Notes: generated by a model from the sequence alone, not told the origin. A DNA stretch of 64,000 nt from Acerihabitans sp035013185 (GCF_035013185.1 NZ_JAYGJO010000020.1:39413-103412); one strand, 5' to 3'. Positions 26,632-37,326 are shown, counted from the first letter of the stretch. Translations and numbers: made by a program.

Positions 26632-27785
26632 CACTGGATCACCGATTGCGTTGTAGTCGTTTGCGCACGCTGGCTGGAAAATTCCGTCTGTTTAACCTGG
26701 GCCTGAGCCTGCAAGGCGGTCAGTGCTGCAAGCTGCGCTTCCATGACTTCATACTGTTTGTACAAACGTGCTTTTTGAGCCAGCTCAAGGGATTTCACCT
26801 TCAAAACTTCAACAATCACCCCGCGTTCATTCTGAGAAACCAGTGAGCGAGTCCAGGCGGTGTAGCCATCACTGTTACCGCTATAACGTTTTACTTCTTT
26901 GTCCATCAACTGGGACATTGGAAGCTCTTTGCCCGTTTCTGTGCCATCAATCCCTGAACTGTCAATCTGAATATCTTTCAGCGCGGTAAGCGCCGGTGAT
27001 ACAAGCGCATCGCGCCGGTTCTTATCAAGGATGTAAGACTGCGCGTCTGCTGATTTTGAAGATGCAGCTGGCAGCGGCTGATCTGGTATACCGGCAAGAT
27101 TATTGATAAAGGCATTTTTAGCGACGTACTGATCGCTTCCTTCCATAGCTGGGGTAAAGAGCGTCGCTACATTGGTATCAGCGCCCGGTAACGTCCCTTC
27201 AGATTTACACATTCCAGACGCTACTTCATCAGCGGTACAATATGCCTGATGCCGTGTTGTGAATACGTTTCGCGCATCAACCACAGAGGCATATTTGCCT
27301 GGCCCCGAGTCAATTTCCGTTCTCACCCGTTTCGTAAGTTCAGACGACAAATCAGCGTTTCGTGACGCAATGAGATTACGTCCTGCCATGATTTTGCAGG
27401 GATTATACCCCTGCCCAAACTCACCACCATAATCGAAGCGTGCTTTCTTCAGGCGCTCAGCTGTGGAAATGTCATTAAGACCCTGAGCCACCATTTTGGT
27501 GGAATTCAGTGTTGCCTCGGATACCTGGTTGGCACTCAATGCTTTCTGCTTTGTCATAACGGCAATTGCGGATGACAGACGCTGACTTTGCATTAACAAA
27601 ATTGACGACAATGAAGCATCCATTGATACAATCGAACCTTTAATACTGGCAATCGCTGCCTGAAACGCAGGCGCTACGGTATTTTCCTGATACTGTGGAG
27701 GGCAATATGCATACGCCACACATGATGCCAGTGAAATAATAACCCCTGCGGAAACTCTGGATCTGAGACTTGCTTTTTTGGTCAT
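26631..27785 (-). CDS. Exported protein, tandem paralogue A
   Basis: A 384-residue protein with a signal peptide (SLASCVAYA). It shares with its two upstream neighbours the motif SAIAVMTKQKALSANQVSE (near residue 75), a Gly-rich stretch followed by GQGYNPCKI, a YCTADEVASGMC cysteine motif, and LPGADTNVATLF. Paired cysteines suggest disulfides in the periplasm. Heptad-like helices dominate. It starts directly after the previous stop. The family looks like VirB5/TrbJ-type periplasmic helical proteins in layout only; I cannot assign a function. Confidence 0.8.
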   Translation of the reverse strand: MTKKASLRSRVSAGVIISLASCVAYAYCPPQYQENTVAPAFQAAIASIKGSIVSMDASLSSILLMQSQRLSSAIAVMTKQKALSANQVSEATLNSTKMVAQGLNDISTAERLKKARFDYGGEFGQGYNPCKIMAGRNLIASRNADLSSELTKRVRTEIDSGPGKYASVVDARNVFTTRHQAYCTADEVASGMCKSEGTLPGADTNVATLFTPAMEGSDQYVAKNAFINNLAGIPDQPLPAASSKSADAQSYILDKNRRDALVSPALTALKDIQIDSSGIDGTETGKELPMSQLMDKEVKRYSGNSDGYTAWTRSLVSQNERGVIVEVLKVKSLELAQKARLYKQYEVMEAQLAALTALQAQAQVKQTEFSSQRAQTTTTQSVIQ

Positions 27786-28928
27786 TTATTTCACCTGCTG
27801 CATGGCTGAGGCAGAATTCATCCTCATTGCTTTATTATCGAGATTGGCTTTTAAAGGCTCTGCCATGAGTAATTCCTGAGCCGCCAAGTTAGCAATGATC
27901 CGTTGATTTTGCTCAAACTGTTTTTGGTTGATCCATGCATTTGTACCCTCCATTTTCGCTAGTTCAACGAGCAAACCGCGAGGCTGTTGTCTGGTAAGCG
28001 TTGCGGCCCATTGCAGCGCTTCCTTGCCTCCAAAATACTGATTTACCCTCATCTGGAGCATTTCATTAGGGGATTTATTGTCATAATCAGGACTACCGGT
28101 ATTCGCCTGGGCAATCATATTTAGGGAATAGGCCGGTATGGATAAGAAGGCATCCTTACGTGCTTTGGATAACATATAGGTCTGCCCGGATTGCGATTTA
28201 CCTGCCTTACTTGTGATTATCTGGTCAGGTGCGCCTAGAACATTTTCGATATAAGACGTTCTTGCTTGATCGACAATCGAATCTGGTGCTGCGGATTCAA
28301 AAAGCGTGGCAGCGTTAGTGTCACCACCCGGTAACGAAGAGGCTGTACATAATCCGGCTTTTTCTTCACTCGGCGTACAGAATTTGTCGCGATGTGTTTT
28401 AAGACGGTTCTGCATGGCATCATTCGTCGATGCAACCAGGTTACCACCGTACATTTCGGATCGGCGCATACGGGTTTTAACAACCTGAGGCAAACCATCC
28501 CATGCATGATCGAGGGATTTGTTTTTATAGAGCACGATACAAGGCTGATACCCCTGACCGGTACTGCCGCTATAATCAAGCACGGCCTTAACAACCTGGT
28601 CATTAGTGTTCTGCGTTGTAGTCGCGTTTAGCAATTGCTGCGCTGCCTGCATTGTCGTATCCGATATCTGGCTTGACGCAAGCGCTTCCTGTTTTGTGGA
28701 AACGGCTACAGCTGAGATGAGCTGTTCAAAGGTGGTTGTTAACTGACTACCAAAAGACGCTGTAAACGACGCTATATCAGAATTTGCAGAAGCCACTAAC
28801 TGAGAAATTTGCGACTGAGTCCACATTTCTGCGGGGCCAAAACCATAAAGAGCAGCCCCGCCTGCCGATGTCAGGCTCAGCCCGATAGCAATGGATATAA
28901 CCCGTTGAGATTTAGTAAGTTTTGCCAT
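27786..28928 (-). CDS. Exported protein, tandem paralogue B
   Basis: A 380-residue paralogue of the downstream gene: ISAVAVSTKQEALASSQISD near 70, GQGYQPCIV, FCTPSEEKAGLC, and LPGGDTNAATLFESA. The N-terminus (SIAIGLSLTSAGGAALYGFG) is a signal peptide or uncleaved anchor. The two large paralogues align along most of their length by eye, so they arose by duplication and diverged. Start overlaps the previous stop (TAATG). Confidence 0.8.
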   Translation of the reverse strand: MAKLTKSQRVISIAIGLSLTSAGGAALYGFGPAEMWTQSQISQLVASANSDIASFTASFGSQLTTTFEQLISAVAVSTKQEALASSQISDTTMQAAQQLLNATTTQNTNDQVVKAVLDYSGSTGQGYQPCIVLYKNKSLDHAWDGLPQVVKTRMRRSEMYGGNLVASTNDAMQNRLKTHRDKFCTPSEEKAGLCTASSLPGGDTNAATLFESAAPDSIVDQARTSYIENVLGAPDQIITSKAGKSQSGQTYMLSKARKDAFLSIPAYSLNMIAQANTGSPDYDNKSPNEMLQMRVNQYFGGKEALQWAATLTRQQPRGLLVELAKMEGTNAWINQKQFEQNQRIIANLAAQELLMAEPLKANLDNKAMRMNSASAMQQVK

Positions 28929-29692
28929 TATTTTACCGCCTCTATCTCAGGAATCCGGCGGTCTGTAAGCTGTCCAATCAAACTGTTAGCCACCATTGAA
29001 TTGATAGCCGAGGACTGCATTTGAGCCAAAGTTGCTGACTGACATGCCGCACTTGTGCAGTCTTGCGAAGTAGCAATACGCTCGTCCGTTATATTTGAGA
29101 CGTAGGCGTACCCCGCTAATTCTGCTTCAGGTGAAAGCGTTTCCTGATTAAACGCACCGGCATAATCGCTATCCCATGCCTGCATACCGTTAGCTTTCAG
29201 CTCACAAGCTCCAGCTGTTGCCTCGGATGCACTGCAATAGGTATCGTGATGAATGCTCAGACGCTCTGCATCTGCTTCGCTCTGTGCCGTATATCGGCGT
29301 GTCGCATAATTCTGCATGAGAACAAGCTGGTTTTTAGACGACAGCTCGCTTGCCTGAATAGCGTAAGAATTTTGCATATGAGCCTGGCAGCCATTTGAGG
29401 AAGCCTGCCCGGTAGAAGCGTCAAAGTTTGTATAGGCATCTACCACCCGGTTCGACATCTGCATAGCTCCCCGTGCAGTAGAGAGCGTTTTTAATGAGTT
29501 AGCCACTGCCAACGATTGCTGATTTGCCGCAACTGCTGCCTGTTTTGTGGCAACAGCGATTGCACTCATCCCTTGCTGCATAGTGTTTACCAGCTCAGTG
29601 ACTGATAACCAGCTTGCTGCATATGAGAATGACGGAGAAAAAAATGCAACGACGACAGGACAAATAATCAATTTATTTCTAATCGTCGTCAT
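28928..29692 (-). CDS. Exported protein, tandem paralogue C (short form)
   Basis: A 254-residue protein with signal peptide KLIICPVVVAFFSPSFSYA. It keeps MSAIAVATKQAAVAANQQS and the YCSASEATAGACE cysteine motif of the two larger paralogues, plus a second cysteine pair (QDCTSAAC). The C-terminal third of the longer versions is missing, so this is either the ancestral short form or a truncated one. It overlaps its neighbours by 4 bases or fewer. Confidence 0.78.
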   Translation of the reverse strand: MTTIRNKLIICPVVVAFFSPSFSYAASWLSVTELVNTMQQGMSAIAVATKQAAVAANQQSLAVANSLKTLSTARGAMQMSNRVVDAYTNFDASTGQASSNGCQAHMQNSYAIQASELSSKNQLVLMQNYATRRYTAQSEADAERLSIHHDTYCSASEATAGACELKANGMQAWDSDYAGAFNQETLSPEAELAGYAYVSNITDERIATSQDCTSAACQSATLAQMQSSAINSMVANSLIGQLTDRRIPEIEAVK

Positions 29693-30396
29693 TTAATTAG
29701 CCCTGATAATGAGGTCACATATGAACTGCCAGATGAACTACTGCTATCAGAAGCTGACGTTGATGGCGATGTTGCTGAGCTAACAGGCGCTGCTGAAGAT
29801 GTAGAAGAGGAAACACTGGATTGCGTCGAATTGAACGGGTTAACATCAACCGAATAGTTGTTTGTGTTGCCCGTGTGATATTCTTTGGCAATGTCTGGAT
29901 CAACTGATGACAGCCCCGAGCCTACAGCACTGTCTGCAAACGAAGAATACCCTTTAACTTTTGTGATCGCCTGGTTCACAGGCGTAGTGACAAGCGATGA
30001 CACTTGCGAAACGGCGGTACATACCTTTTTAGCAGCAAATTTTACGACTGCGTCCTGCGCAGAAGCAATAATGCTGCCTAATGAGGGGATTGCAAAAGAA
30101 AGGTCGAAAAGGCTGCTTGCACCGGAAAAACAGTCAGAATTGACATCGAACAAAGACTCAACATTAGGTGTAGCAGCGGCTAATGCAGTATGTGCGTTGA
30201 TCGCATCTTTAATGGCAGCACCGATGGTTCCAGCCACATCACCGGTCGCACAGGTGGCGGCTTCAGACTCCAGATTAGACTCCATCGCCGAGGACTGATT
30301 TGAAAGAAGTGTGTCGCTGCTAGTTGCAGCCACCACCGGAAAGGCCAGAAACAGAGCCAGTGCTAATATATTTTTATTTAATTTAGCTGATTTCAT
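29689..30396 (-). CDS. Exported Ser/Ala-rich protein
   Basis: A 235-residue protein with signal peptide KNILALALFLAFPVVAA. The body has three cysteines (EAATCAT, NSDCFSG, KKVCTAV) and a hydrophobic helix (SFAIPSLGSIIASAQDAVVK). The last ~55 residues are a Ser/Thr/Ala-rich low-complexity tail. It is second in a seven-gene overlapping operon. A periplasmic or surface role in transfer is plausible from context; no family is recognised. Confidence 0.72.
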   Translation of the reverse strand: MKSAKLNKNILALALFLAFPVVAATSSDTLLSNQSSAMESNLESEAATCATGDVAGTIGAAIKDAINAHTALAAATPNVESLFDVNSDCFSGASSLFDLSFAIPSLGSIIASAQDAVVKFAAKKVCTAVSQVSSLVTTPVNQAITKVKGYSSFADSAVGSGLSSVDPDIAKEYHTGNTNNYSVDVNPFNSTQSSVSSSTSSAAPVSSATSPSTSASDSSSSSGSSYVTSLSGLIK

Positions 30397-30911
30397 TGCA
30401 CAGCACCTCTTCGCATCAGGCGGTTGATATATTCATACCGCGATTTTGAAAACACTTTTTCAAGGAGTTTGGTTCGGTCAACAACCTGTAACCGCTGAGA
30501 AATAATATGGCTGTCCGTGGATATAGCCGATTCGCTATCTTCAGAAAAACCTTCATAAAGAAATTTCTCAAGCATTTCTAAAAATAAAGGATTTACTGAA
30601 CAAAGATAATTAATCAGGTAAAGGCAGCGAGATGTCTTTATATTAGAAAGCACATAAAAAACCTTTTTTGGGAAAAGATGAAGAAGCTCGCTATGTTGAG
30701 AAAATATTTTTTCTATGTCAGCAATGGCGGCTGATACAGCTTCATTATCACCCACCCCAAAATCAAAAGCCCAACGATCTACGGAATCCAGTTTATCGAT
30801 GTAACGTTTGAGAGCATCGTAAACCCCCTGGTCGAAGAAGAAATCATTTATGTTTTCGGTTGATAAATTCAGACTTTTAACGTCTGAGTGATCGTTTTTA
30901 ATTAATGACAT
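30393..30911 (-). CDS. Hypothetical cytosolic protein, first gene of the exported-protein operon
   Basis: A 172-residue, helical, soluble protein starting MSLIKNDHSDVKSLNL, with CGAGG six bases before the ATG. No signal peptide, unlike the genes after it. It overlaps the next gene by 4 bases (ATGA). A terminator separates it from the giant helicase gene upstream, so a promoter is expected inside 30912-30931 or in read-through. Function unknown. Confidence 0.7.
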   Translation of the reverse strand: MSLIKNDHSDVKSLNLSTENINDFFFDQGVYDALKRYIDKLDSVDRWAFDFGVGDNEAVSAAIADIEKIFSQHSELLHLFPKKVFYVLSNIKTSRCLYLINYLCSVNPLFLEMLEKFLYEGFSEDSESAISTDSHIISQRLQVVDRTKLLEKVFSKSRYEYINRLMRRGAVQ

Positions 30912-30931
30912 AAAACCTCGAAAATAAAAAA

Positions 30932-30963
30932 CCCGTATATATTTATTTTGATATATATACGGG
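30932..30963 (-). terminator. Rho-independent terminator after the DarB-like gene
   Basis: An 11-bp stem (CCCGTATATAT and complement) with a 10-base loop. On the minus strand it is followed by TTTTTTATTTT. It begins 15 bases after the stop of the 2102-codon gene. Confidence 0.8.
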
Positions 30964-30977
30964 CCTTTGACAATAAT

Positions 30978-33900
30978 TTAGCCGGTCATTTTCATGTCTA
31001 TTGTTGTATTATTTCGAAACTCTTTAGCTATCTGATTTTTTGATTTCAAATCTTGAAGAATATCAGCATGGTGCTCAGAAATATAAAACTTACTGATATG
31101 CGCACCACTAACCAGACGCTCCATAAATTCGTCAAGAATAACGATATCGAAAGTACACGTCATACTGTTTCTGTTACCAGATAACTTGATACCTAAACTC
31201 TCTGAAGGTGTTTTTTCGCCAATATCAAATATTCTCCCGTTGGTAATCAGGCCATTATTCGCCTGTTTTGTCCCTTTAACGAAAACATTCACATCATCAA
31301 TATGATTGAGGATTACGATTCTGATACCTTCATCTGAATCTTGTTCACGTCGGTTAGTATTAAAAAACTCTATCTTCTTACTTAAACCAGGACGTTGTAA
31401 ATTTGAGCGATGTTCACGCACATATTGAATTGCATCTTTAGCAGTAAATGCAATAGGCATATGCTTGATCTCATCAGGTGTAATCGCGGCTTTAATATTG
31501 ACAGCACGTTTACGATTTCCATCGGCATCAGTGTACAGGATTGGATATCCAACCCCCTCTGTTGCCGCCATTTCACACGCCCGGTAAATATTACCTTCAA
31601 GAAGATTTCGGACAAGTGTCATTTCACCTTTTGGCGCTATATCAAATTCCTGAATGCGCTTGCTCACACGATCACGCAAAATAGGGGGGTATTCTTCAAT
31701 AGCTTTCCCCGGCATGAAATCTGGAAGATGTGTTGAAAATTCAGCATCCATTCCTCGCAATGCAGCAAGAGACTTCTCAACCAGTTCATCCTTACCAGCG
31801 AAGGCCAGCTTTAGTCTGTATTTTGATAAAGTAAAAAGACCATCGTCATTATTGGGAAAATGGATTTCAGCGATAACACCATAAGTCTCTTCCTCAGTGT
31901 CTTTATCGAATAACTTAATGTGTTTCCCAATTTTTAATGATGTGAGAGTACTAAGGAGATAATCCGACTTTTCCAGCGCCGTTTTAGCACCATCAACGCC
32001 TTTATCCATATTACGGATTTCAAGCAATGAAGGTTTTTTATTTAACACTCTGACTGGAAGATGCTCATATACAAAGTTTTTTTGCATCAGTGAAAGTACA
32101 TCTTTAAATTTATTAAGTCTTTTTGGCATATCAACCGAGCCATCTTCATCTGCGAAAATAGTGGAAATATTTCGAGCCATAAGGCCATCCAGCCATGCAA
32201 AGCGGATAGGCTCAATAAACTTCTTGTACTCAACTTTCACTAATTTGACAGGCGCATCAAAGGAACTATCCGACGCCTGAATATTACCTGAAATTAATTC
32301 TTCAGAGCTGACAACACTTGCTTTCCAGTCATGAACATCAATTTTGAAAGGATTTTTGCCTTCCTGCTCAAGCATTTCAATGGTTTCATTATAGCGGTCC
32401 CCTACTTCCCTGAGTATTTTCTCCTGCTGCTCAACCGAGATCATCATGAGGCGACCCATCAACTTGTTGATATAAGGATTTTCACTCATGTGTGCAAGTT
32501 CATCTCCTTTTTTGGGCATTTTAATATCAAGAGCATCAGCAACATCAGGGTTCTCGCGAAGGTAGGCCAGCGCAACGTTATCCCCTACTCTGTTTAATAA
32601 ATCCTCATCGCCTTCAAGATTTTCATTTTCGCGGTTACTTGTTGTATTTGCGGATAATTTTCGCAGTTTACTGTTATGCATCATCGTCTGACGAGTTTCC
32701 GCTGGCAAGCCGCTTTCCACATTGGTAATGACCGGATGTACCACCTGGTCTTTACGGTTTACACGCCCCATCCATTGCAAAAAATCGGCAATGTTCGCTG
32801 CCTTTTGCAGCACGATAAAATTTCGCTGACGCGCATCAGAATCCGCAAAGCGCTTTGTTGCGTGAAGGCTGATGCCCGTAGAGCCTGAACGCGTAATCAC
32901 AACACCATCATATGTTCCATTTTGGAATCCAGCGACTGCTGAGACAGCATCTGCTTTTTTATGGAAACTCACTCCCCAGCGGGTAACGCCATCGGCTACT
33001 CGAGGAACGAGTGAAACAGTACGACCAGAGACTTCAGCAAATTTATAGCCATGACGCGCCATAGTGTGCTTAATTTCATCGATAGGCGTCAGCGGGAGGC
33101 TGTATGGGAAGGCATGGATTTTCTCGCGTACACTTTCCTGTTTCTCCAAATACTCAGGATCGTTATCAGCACGTTCGGTATTCACTTCGCCATAGCGTCC
33201 ACGAACCGTGATCTTAGCCAGGCGCTCCAGCATGACTTCAAGCAAATCGCTGAACTGCGGAGGCTGATCGAATATTACACTGGCGGTCGCTGAGGATATC
33301 TGTTTGGTAATTTCATATCGGCGTTGCTCTTCTTCCCCTGATAATTCTCCTTTGTTGTCCAGCTGATCCAGCTCATCCTCCAAGAAGTCAGTGCCTGAAC
33401 TGATTGCGATCATCGCACGCAAAAGAGACTCGCCAGTATTTTCAACAGCGATAACCGGTTTCTGACCATTGTTTATTGCGGTAAGTGACGCCTGTATTGC
33501 GCTTTCAGTCTTAACAGCCAGAAGGAACTGACGGGTAATATTGTAAAGACGGGAAGAAAAATTCATCGAGCTGGCATTCATACGATTGCCAGTGCGCAGT
33601 GCTTCCGGGATATTTTCCCAGGATTCATCTTCTTCGCGGTTCATGGTATTAACAATTTTGTTTACATCCCCTGACAGATAAGACATGTCAGCAAGAATAT
33701 CGGCGACATAATTCATCAATTCCCGGTTTTTATCGACCATTTCGTCAGACGGATAGAGGGTATCAAATGTCAATTTTGAAAAATCATGCTCGCGACGGAT
33801 GATCGCCCCGTCGAGTGCCATATTGGTTGAAATAGCTTCCTGCAAATCTTCCCCACCTACTGCAAGGACATCAGCCAGATTCACCGTATCCACGGACGGT

Positions 33901-36900
33901 GGGAAGCATTTGCTGTATAATCGGAAGTTTTTAACACCCTTTATCGGCGTTGCCGATGAATAGACAACCCCGCCAGACTTACCAACGCAGTCACTGATAA
34001 TGCTGGATATCTGTGATTCTCCAGCAGCGACGTGTGACTCATCAAGAAAGAGCATTGAATTTTCATTTATGACATCAAGAATTAAACCGGATTTTTTGTT
34101 TACATTCCTAGCACGAGCAAACTGTGAATAGGTTGTCATTACAAGATCAACACCATCAGGAAGTTTGCCTGAAGCCAAGGCCTGGTTAAGTTCGTTGGCT
34201 GGCGTAGCCGGGTAGAGAACCGTATCGGCGGTGCCATAAACCTTCACATCAACGCCAGTGTTAAAAATAAAAGGTTTTTTAAACAGGTGTTGGCTGTTGA
34301 TATCCGTTATGTCACGGAAAATATCCGTAAACAGCTCTGGCTTAATGCTCATAAATACAGGCATTTTATCGTTCAGCTTTGCATAACGCAGAAGACCTGC
34401 AACAAACCGGCCCTTACCGATACCAGTCTGATCGGCGTTAATAATGCCAAGTCCATCTTCTACACGAGTAATGGCCAACGCGAGCGCATCAACCTGTTCT
34501 GGGCTGAAATAGCGCGGCAATTCGTCGGCGGTATACTGCAAACGCTGAGAAACAAAGTCATCAATGTCATCATGACAATCCTGAATTTTTGACAACGCCC
34601 TATAGGTCGCAGCACTCATATTAATGGGGATCATCGTGGATGGCTGACCTACCCGGCTTGCAGTCTGATAAGGAGCCTGATACTCATTAACATTGCGCAA
34701 CACTGGCTTTTCAAGTACAGCCTTAACTGAAGGTTCCTGAAAAATTGCAGGCGGCTCAGATACAACGTCAGCTGTCGTTACTGTTGCTGCAACATTTTTA
34801 GGTAAACGCGAACGCGGAGCTTTAACAACCGGCTCTTTATTTGTAACAGTTGGGTTTGGTACAGAGCGGATCTTTGAAACAGGCTCTGCAACAGGTTCTA
34901 TGACCTTTTCTACAATTAAGTCTGCACCTTTCTTGTATGAATCTATAAGTGTCTGAGACCAGTCCCAAAGCCCCTGATAACTGTCGATAACCGGTAATTT
35001 TTCAATCACCGGCGCTTCAACAGGATATGGACGCTTATCTCCTACAACAATGATACGAACGTTATAAGCAGACCCTGCCCTCGCATACAAACGACCATCT
35101 ACTTCAACGGCACCTTCTACCTGATATAGGTCATTGATATAAGTCAGCACACTTTTAGCGGAACCTTTAACAGTACCGTCCGAACGAGCCTCATCTGCCC
35201 CCACAATGATTACCGCACGCCCCTCATTTTTACGGCTTGCCAACGCACGTAAAGCAATAAAATAATCCAGGCGCCGTACTTTTGGGAGTAAATCAAATCG
35301 TTCAGGTTGCTCCATCTGTCCAAATGGAGGATTACTGATGACGTAATCTACACCGCCACCATTTCCAAAGACCCGGTTGAAGTTTAAGCGTGTCGCATCC
35401 TCATGCATGATCGCTGCATCAGGGAATGCTAAGCGCAAGGTAGCAACACGTTTTTCGTCCAGTTCGACTATTTGTTTCTTCAGGACGGATGGAAGGCGCG
35501 TGAGTAAACCACCATTGCCACCTGTAGGCTCCAGAACAGTCGCATCAGTAGAGATAGTGTCTTTGCCGATTAACAGCAGCTGACAAACGAGCGACATTGG
35601 AAGCGGTGTTGAATATTGCTGAAGCGAAACGCTTTCAGCAGTGCGCTGACGCGCGCTCGGAAGACCAAAATAAATATTCTGACCTAGCGTGAATGCTTCT
35701 GCATCAGAAATTCCAGCCGAATGAACGGAGTAATAGCGATATGCCGCAGCCTCAATACTTTCCTGAAGCTGATGTAATTGAAGAGAACTTACTTCTTCAA
35801 CATCGAAAATAAGCCTGCCAAATTTTAAAAAATCATTGTAGTTTGCACGCTGTCCCATTGCTACTCGTGCCACAAATGCCTCGCTGCACTCAGCAAGATC
35901 CTGATTACTAATGGCACGCAGAAAAAGCGACTGCTTAATAGACGCGCCACCAGAATTCTCGACGGTGACTGAAGATTTCGAGTCACGTATAAACCGCCCA
36001 AACGGAGAATCAAATACTGTATCACCAGTATGATTTACTCCGATCACTTGGTTATCTAACGTATAACGATTGATATTTAATTCAAACCGTTCGAATATTT
36101 TATTCCTGAACAAACGAGGTACGTCATCACGCAAAACTGTTTTAAGTGGGATTTTTTGCATTTTTAAGGCAGCAGCCAGAACCGATGGCTTTAAAGCTTG
36201 TTCTTTCTTGGCAAGGTAATAGATCCCTCCATCCTGCCTGAGCTGCCCTGGAATCGTGCGAAAACCTATTTCGGCAAGTTGCTCTTTTATGTCCTGCTCA
36301 CCAATATAATCATCAAGATCTACGAGCATGAGACGGGATACTCCGTCAGAAAAACGTTGTTCACCAAGATAAATATTGAAGCTATCAAGATCGAGCCATT
36401 GAATCATATCTGTAGGTAACGACTTAGACGCATTCTGTTGCGCGAGATTACGTCCTAATTCCAGTTTTTTCGTTTCAATGATATCCTGGCAATAATCGCC
36501 AAACTCATTCATTAATTTAAAAGGGAAATCAAATGTTTTCTGATCTAAAGAGTATGCTTTTTTAGTAGACTGCCAAAAATTAACGATTTGCTCTGCCTTT
36601 ACTGGGCTAAATTCAAATTGTTTCTCAATGAAGTTATTAATGTTATTTTTGTTTTCGTTGAGGATTTTTTCAAATGGCATTTGCAAATCATCAATGCCAA
36701 TTTTATTTAGTAGTAATGCAAACATAACAGCATTTGCGACTTCATCACCTACAAACTTGCTAATTCGGGGATTGATACTGGCATGTCTGATGAAACCAGC
36801 AAAAACAGCGTTATGAACCATCCAGTCTGCGGCATCATTAAAACCTCTGACATCAGTAATTTTGTGCGAAACACCTGAATTTTCAACACTAAAACTTTCG

Positions 36901-37286
36901 ATGTTTTCACCGATTTGCCACATTACCTTAGCCGTTGATGTTTTTAGGTTATACAGGACGAGAACTTTATCTGAGAACATCTCGCGAGCCAGCATAAGCT
37001 TCGCTGAAGTATTAACGGGAGATATTTCAAGCTCTTGTTGAAGTGAAAATGAAATTGGCTCTACAGTTAATACCAAAGAAGGATCGCGCAATCCTTCATC
37101 AGGATGAATTGAAATATTTGACTGACGGAGTCTGTCATAAAATCCAACCCAAAGAGGCCGTTTTGATAAGTAGGCATTGTATGAATAATCTTTTAAACCT
37201 TGTGGCTTCACATCGCCATTAATTTTGTTTTCGGCTTTTTGCAGGTAAATAATCGCTTCCCGCATATTTTCGTCATTAATCGCCAT
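30978..37286 (-). CDS. Giant DarB-like protein: N6-adenine methylase fused to Sno-type helicase
   Basis: A 2102-residue protein. An N6-methyltransferase domain lies around residues 560-760, with GGNGGLLTRLP (AdoMet loop) and the catalytic NPPFGQ near 652. A proline/valine-rich linker (about 780-890) follows. The strawberry-notch type helicase has Walker A DQTGIGKGR near 953, DESH near 1083, YSSATPIKG, and a C-terminal helicase lobe with SGSTGISLHA and QWMGRVNRKDQ near 1509. The first ~550 and last ~400 residues are not assigned. Order and size match phage P1 DarB, which protects injected DNA from type I restriction. I infer an antirestriction role for plasmid DNA; a Rad/replication role is the alternative. 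The ATG has AGGA upstream. Confidence 0.82.
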   Translation of the reverse strand: MAINDENMREAIIYLQKAENKINGDVKPQGLKDYSYNAYLSKRPLWVGFYDRLRQSNISIHPDEGLRDPSLVLTVEPISFSLQQELEISPVNTSAKLMLAREMFSDKVLVLYNLKTSTAKVMWQIGENIESFSVENSGVSHKITDVRGFNDAADWMVHNAVFAGFIRHASINPRISKFVGDEVANAVMFALLLNKIGIDDLQMPFEKILNENKNNINNFIEKQFEFSPVKAEQIVNFWQSTKKAYSLDQKTFDFPFKLMNEFGDYCQDIIETKKLELGRNLAQQNASKSLPTDMIQWLDLDSFNIYLGEQRFSDGVSRLMLVDLDDYIGEQDIKEQLAEIGFRTIPGQLRQDGGIYYLAKKEQALKPSVLAAALKMQKIPLKTVLRDDVPRLFRNKIFERFELNINRYTLDNQVIGVNHTGDTVFDSPFGRFIRDSKSSVTVENSGGASIKQSLFLRAISNQDLAECSEAFVARVAMGQRANYNDFLKFGRLIFDVEEVSSLQLHQLQESIEAAAYRYYSVHSAGISDAEAFTLGQNIYFGLPSARQRTAESVSLQQYSTPLPMSLVCQLLLIGKDTISTDATVLEPTGGNGGLLTRLPSVLKKQIVELDEKRVATLRLAFPDAAIMHEDATRLNFNRVFGNGGGVDYVISNPPFGQMEQPERFDLLPKVRRLDYFIALRALASRKNEGRAVIIVGADEARSDGTVKGSAKSVLTYINDLYQVEGAVEVDGRLYARAGSAYNVRIIVVGDKRPYPVEAPVIEKLPVIDSYQGLWDWSQTLIDSYKKGADLIVEKVIEPVAEPVSKIRSVPNPTVTNKEPVVKAPRSRLPKNVAATVTTADVVSEPPAIFQEPSVKAVLEKPVLRNVNEYQAPYQTASRVGQPSTMIPINMSAATYRALSKIQDCHDDIDDFVSQRLQYTADELPRYFSPEQVDALALAITRVEDGLGIINADQTGIGKGRFVAGLLRYAKLNDKMPVFMSIKPELFTDIFRDITDINSQHLFKKPFIFNTGVDVKVYGTADTVLYPATPANELNQALASGKLPDGVDLVMTTYSQFARARNVNKKSGLILDVINENSMLFLDESHVAAGESQISSIISDCVGKSGGVVYSSATPIKGVKNFRLYSKCFPPSVDTVNLADVLAVGGEDLQEAISTNMALDGAIIRREHDFSKLTFDTLYPSDEMVDKNRELMNYVADILADMSYLSGDVNKIVNTMNREEDESWENIPEALRTGNRMNASSMNFSSRLYNITRQFLLAVKTESAIQASLTAINNGQKPVIAVENTGESLLRAMIAISSGTDFLEDELDQLDNKGELSGEEEQRRYEITKQISSATASVIFDQPPQFSDLLEVMLERLAKITVRGRYGEVNTERADNDPEYLEKQESVREKIHAFPYSLPLTPIDEIKHTMARHGYKFAEVSGRTVSLVPRVADGVTRWGVSFHKKADAVSAVAGFQNGTYDGVVITRSGSTGISLHATKRFADSDARQRNFIVLQKAANIADFLQWMGRVNRKDQVVHPVITNVESGLPAETRQTMMHNSKLRKLSANTTSNRENENLEGDEDLLNRVGDNVALAYLRENPDVADALDIKMPKKGDELAHMSENPYINKLMGRLMMISVEQQEKILREVGDRYNETIEMLEQEGKNPFKIDVHDWKASVVSSEELISGNIQASDSSFDAPVKLVKVEYKKFIEPIRFAWLDGLMARNISTIFADEDGSVDMPKRLNKFKDVLSLMQKNFVYEHLPVRVLNKKPSLLEIRNMDKGVDGAKTALEKSDYLLSTLTSLKIGKHIKLFDKDTEEETYGVIAEIHFPNNDDGLFTLSKYRLKLAFAGKDELVEKSLAALRGMDAEFSTHLPDFMPGKAIEEYPPILRDRVSKRIQEFDIAPKGEMTLVRNLLEGNIYRACEMAATEGVGYPILYTDADGNRKRAVNIKAAITPDEIKHMPIAFTAKDAIQYVREHRSNLQRPGLSKKIEFFNTNRREQDSDEGIRIVILNHIDDVNVFVKGTKQANNGLITNGRIFDIGEKTPSESLGIKLSGNRNSMTCTFDIVILDEFMERLVSGAHISKFYISEHHADILQDLKSKNQIAKEFRNNTTIDMKMTG

Positions 37287-37326
37287 AGCACTACGTCCTG
37301 ATCTGTTCTGTAATTAAAAGCAAAAA

